Shown: in pieces, positions 37,668 to 39,931 of the stretch
How the letters are laid out: each line of letters opens with the position of its first letter
Numbering within the stretch: position 1 is the first letter of the stretch
Origin: a virus
Length of the DNA stretch: 39,931 nucleotides
Reading direction: 5' to 3' (one strand)
IMG/VR virus record: IMGVR_UViG_3300020202_000151
Span: 1-39,931 of that record
Made by a program: the position numbers and the translations under genes
The notes under the pieces: model-generated
Told to the model about the DNA's origin: nothing
What the model saw: the letters and a program-made list of their open reading frames with translations, nothing else
Databases searched by the model: none

Positions 37668-38241
37668 ACGCTACGCTGTCCTTCAACACAAACTTCCTAA
37701 CCACCTTCTTCTCTTCCTTCCCAGCAATCAGGCACAGCTTTTGAATGAATTCATCCGGAATCTTCCATTCGCTGTTCTGGATGATGGACAAGGCATACTT
37801 GGCCCATTGGGGTTGCATGAGGTCCCAATCGAGTTCCTGTCGGGTCTTAATGGGCAGTTCTGTAATCCCATCAGGCATGGCAGACAGGCCCCGGCAGGTA
37901 GGGCACGGCTTGACGGCATCGTGTTCGATGTCGTTTCTGAGGATGCGGGTAAAGACGTACTTCAAGCCGCTGCAAGTGGAGCATTGGGCGGCTGTTCTAT
38001 CTTCCGCCCAACCCTTCTCCTTCCTCATCCCGTTGTATGCGTCCTTGAACTGTCCCGGCTTGAGCCGCCAATTGGTCTTCAGGTTCTTGCACAGCTCTTG
38101 ACAGACGGCATCAAAGCGCAGGCCATCCATCCAGCCGCAGGCTTCTAGGATGGTCTGGGTATAGGTAATCTGCTCCTCCGGACCGATGTTCTGGAGGATG
38201 AAGATTCTCTTCAGGGCATCAAAGCATTGCTCTTTGTTCAT
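37666..38241 (-). CDS. Putative replication accessory protein with CxxCxG-type motifs
   Basis: ATG 38241 overlaps the initiator stop (ATGA). The 191 residues have an N-terminal helical domain (about 1-80, ending WRLKPGQFKDAYNGMRK), then CSTCSGLKYVF and PCPTCRGLS, two CxxCxGL pairs resembling DnaJ-type zinc fingers, then a C-terminal helical region. Position after the initiator-like gene suggests a helicase-loading or replication accessory protein. This is inference; no loader family was matched. Confidence 0.55.
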   Translation of the reverse strand: MNKEQCFDALKRIFILQNIGPEEQITYTQTILEACGWMDGLRFDAVCQELCKNLKTNWRLKPGQFKDAYNGMRKEKGWAEDRTAAQCSTCSGLKYVFTRILRNDIEHDAVKPCPTCRGLSAMPDGITELPIKTRQELDWDLMQPQWAKYALSIIQNSEWKIPDEFIQKLCLIAGKEEKKVVRKFVLKDSVA

Positions 38242-38882
38242 TTGCTGGCGTCCTTCAAATCCTTCACGTCGGCAAACAGTTTCTTGGTAGTGCCGTTGCC
38301 GTTGGGGAAGATCATCTTGTGAATGCCCACGACTGTCTTGTCAGGAGAGTTGTGGATAGCGGCTTCCGCCTTGGCGTATCCGGCGCTCTTGAGCCAGCCT
38401 TGAACCCATTTGCGTTGAGTGAGCGAGTCGTTGGGGCAGCCGAGTTCATCCAAGAGTTGCAAGAGCCGCCTTTCGCGTTCTTCATCGGGGCCGAATTCTT
38501 TGGGAGCTTCTCCCTTTAGGGCCATCTTGGCGAGCGCCCTTTCTTCCTGTTTGCGTTGCTGATCGTAGGACAGCTTCTTCACCAGCGTTCCTTGGTGCTC
38601 CGTCCAATCGTGGACGGTGTACTGATCTCCGTCCTCATCCAGCAGCCTGGAGTCAACCAAGGCGGATATGAACGTCTCGGGCTGTCCCGACCAACCGCAT
38701 TCGCGGGCGATGAAGGACGGGCTCTTCCTGAGCTTCCCGTCGTACTTCTGGTAGGCCCAAGGGATGATCCAGAGCCGCACCATGTAGCCGAAGGCGTGGA
38801 CAGGATCAATCTTCAGGAACTTCGCCAAGCAATACACCTTGTCGTCCTCTGCGGCTTTAAGTTGGACTGCGCAATGAGCCAT
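38238..38882 (-). CDS. Replication initiator-like protein (winged helix N-terminus)
   Basis: ATG 38882 with AGGGGAG gives 214 residues. The N-terminal region (about 1-110, from VYCLAKFLKIDPVHAFGYMV to YTVHDWTEHQGTLVKKLSYD) has the arrangement of phage replisome-organiser or initiator proteins: a wHTH-like domain, an ILA-type middle, and HDWxxHQGxLVKK followed by a basic helix. The C-terminal part (ELGCPNDSLTQRKWVQGWLK) may bind a partner. It could act at the iterons 6173-6244. No DNA polymerase or helicase genes are seen nearby, so the host replisome would be used. Confidence 0.65.
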   Translation of the reverse strand: MAHCAVQLKAAEDDKVYCLAKFLKIDPVHAFGYMVRLWIIPWAYQKYDGKLRKSPSFIARECGWSGQPETFISALVDSRLLDEDGDQYTVHDWTEHQGTLVKKLSYDQQRKQEERALAKMALKGEAPKEFGPDEERERRLLQLLDELGCPNDSLTQRKWVQGWLKSAGYAKAEAAIHNSPDKTVVGIHKMIFPNGNGTTKKLFADVKDLKDASK

Positions 38883-39183
38883 GGCCGATTCTCCCCTCTT
38901 CCTCTTCCGCGGGTAGCGGAGTACAAAACGGACAGCACCCGATTCCAGACCAGCCGCCGCACGGGCAGTTCTCCATCCGCCATGCAGCAATTTCAGGGGA
39001 CAGTTCGATATGCGTATTCACCGGCTCTTTACCCGGACTTCCCGGTGGCAACGCTATCGGAGCCGTCCCGTACTTCTTCCTCTGCCTAGGCTTTCTCCCA
39101 GCCTGGGCATCCGCCAGTTTCTTCACATCGTCAGGAAGATCCCGGTAGTGGATCACGCGAAGATTCCCACTTGGGGCTCGCAT
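38857..39183 (-). CDS. Small Cys/Pro-rich protein
   Basis: The 108-residue product has a basic N-terminal region (DDVKKLADAQAGRKPRQRKK), then ENCPCGGWSGIGCCPFCTPL with five cysteines near 73-87, and an acidic tail. It overlaps the initiator start by 26 bp. Function unknown. Confidence 0.65.
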   Translation of the reverse strand: MRAPSGNLRVIHYRDLPDDVKKLADAQAGRKPRQRKKYGTAPIALPPGSPGKEPVNTHIELSPEIAAWRMENCPCGGWSGIGCCPFCTPLPAEEEEGRIGHGSLRSPT

Positions 39184-39335
39184 CGCCTCACGGACGTAAA
39201 CTCATTCCCCATACCGCGCAACCCCAAGGGGTCTGAATGGAGATAGATTCCCATGCGAATTTTGGTAGGGATGGGCTCCCCACCTAGGGAAGCCCCATCC
39301 CCGATAACCCCAGTCACCATTGCCCCTCTCACCAT
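39153..39335 (-). CDS. Possible small protein overlapping a hairpin
   Basis: ATG 39335 with a weak AAAGGG gives 60 residues, Gly and Val rich (VRGAMVTGVIGDGASLGGEP), ending within the next gene. The frame runs across a strong hairpin, so it may be fortuitous. Confidence 0.35.
   Translation of the reverse strand: MVRGAMVTGVIGDGASLGGEPIPTKIRMGIYLHSDPLGLRGMGNEFTSVRRCEPQVGIFA
39268..39301 (-). repeat. Strong hairpin in a leftward leader
   Basis: On the minus strand GGGATGGG/CCCATCCC continues into CTTCCC/GGGGAG with one bulged G and a TAGGT loop, about 14 base pairs. It lies in the 186-bp space between two genes and is not followed by a U-run, so it is more likely an RNA processing or attenuation element than a terminator. 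Confidence 0.5.
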
Positions 39336-39369
39336 GGCCCTTTACCCTTGATCCCCCGAAGCTGTCCGT

Positions 39370-39876
39370 TTACTTGATCTCATCCACTTCGATGTCCAGC
39401 ATGGGAAGGCCCTCTTTCGTGACGGTCTTCTTCTCGGTGCATTCAGCGAGAGCCTTCATAATCTCGTCGCGGCTGTCGAAGAGAGCGACCAGCTTCTCGA
39501 TGAACTTGTCGTAGTCCGTACTGGTACGGCTGGTGTCGGTGACGGTGATGATGGCCTTGCCAAGCTGAATAGTCCCTCTCGTCTTCTTGATGTTCTTAAT
39601 CATCTGGATGCGGAGGTCCTTGAGCAGCTTGGTCTTGTCATTGACTTCATCTTTGAGCTTCTTGTATTCAAGGGCCTGCTCCTCGCACAGCTCCTTCCAT
39701 TCAAGGGCTCCATAGCCTGCCTCCTCCACGGGGACAGGCTTCTCCGCCTTGGGCTCTGAGAAGGGAAGCACCGTGGCTTCCGCTTCGATCTCATGAAGTG
39801 GCTGTTTGAAGTGCTCGACCATCTTCTGAAGGTTCTCTTCCACGATGGGGTCTTGCTTGGCCTTGAACGTTCTCAT
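39370..39876 (-). CDS. Coiled-coil phage protein near recombination genes
   Basis: The 168-residue protein is strongly charged. The N-terminus is acidic; a coiled coil follows (CEEQALEYKKLKDEVNDKTK), then a beta-like segment (RGTIQLGKAIITVTDTSRTS) and a helix. Its start overlaps the stop of the next upstream gene (ATGA). The arrangement next to a recombination-type gene may suggest a nuclease inhibitor or accessory protein, but this is not recognised. Confidence 0.7.
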   Translation of the reverse strand: MRTFKAKQDPIVEENLQKMVEHFKQPLHEIEAEATVLPFSEPKAEKPVPVEEAGYGALEWKELCEEQALEYKKLKDEVNDKTKLLKDLRIQMIKNIKKTRGTIQLGKAIITVTDTSRTSTDYDKFIEKLVALFDSRDEIMKALAECTEKKTVTKEGLPMLDIEVDEIK

Positions 39877-39931
39877 GCGTTGGCCTCCTCATACTTGGGC
39901 AGGACTTCATCGAGCCAGCCGCCGAAGGACT
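39873..39931 (-). CDS. C-terminal fragment of an unidentified protein
   Basis: Only the last 19 codons are inside the window, ending SFGGWLDEVLPKYEEANA. The stop overlaps the next start by ATGA. The upstream part is outside the window, so no function can be given. Confidence 0.5.
   Translation of the reverse strand, partial: SFGGWLDEVLPKYEEANA

Overview
The window reads as a nearly complete, temperate, tailed-phage genome or prophage of podovirus-like layout (about 39.9 kb, GC-rich apart from one AT-rich kilobase). The host cannot be named. A Gram-negative host is suggested by two lipoprotein signals, a twin-arginine-like leader and an attachment site that copies the 3' half of a bacterial tRNA-Asp(GTC).

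Layout. (1) Positions 1-5976, minus strand: a densely packed operon of very small, mostly cysteine-rich (zinc-ribbon-like) proteins, an XRE-type regulator and a tyrosine integrase. The attP site lies at 1808-1854, and a single plus-strand lipoprotein gene sits directly behind it. (2) Positions 5977-7008: AT-rich, non-coding divergent control region with six 12-bp iterons, several palindromes and a consensus sigma70-type promoter (TTGACA-17-TATTAA) that fires rightward. (3) Positions 7009-30190, plus strand: virion module in classical order. It holds a candidate small terminase, large terminase, portal, scaffold, major capsid protein, probable decoration protein, two tandem DUF115/Maf-like glycosyltransferase-type proteins, head-tail adaptor, P22 gp10-like stabilisation protein, internal/ejection proteins, tail fibre, and small membrane proteins at the lysis position. 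(4) Positions 30308-39931, minus strand: a sugar operon (NeuB-like synthase, methyltransferase, NeuA-like CMP-sugar synthetase), another long run of small zinc-ribbon proteins, an HNH endonuclease, a second tyrosine recombinase lacking its N-terminal domain, and replication and recombination genes. If the molecule is circular, blocks 4 and 1 form one continuous leftward transcription unit starting at the AT-rich region. The two window ends do not join in one reading frame, so circularity is not shown.

How it may work. The integrase would recombine attP with a host tRNA-Asp gene. The orientation puts the lipoprotein about 25 bp behind the restored tRNA, so a lysogen could express it from the tRNA promoter. 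Replication appears to depend on an initiator-like protein, a putative accessory or loader protein, possibly the iteron region, and the host replisome, because no polymerase or helicase is visible.

Most striking proposal: NeuB-like and NeuA-like enzymes could make a CMP-activated nonulosonic (sialic-acid-like) sugar, and the two Maf/DUF115-like proteins between the capsid and tail genes could attach it to virion proteins. That would be a phage-encoded capsid or tail glycosylation system. The enzyme-family assignments are fairly firm; the virion target is inference. No endolysin was recognised.
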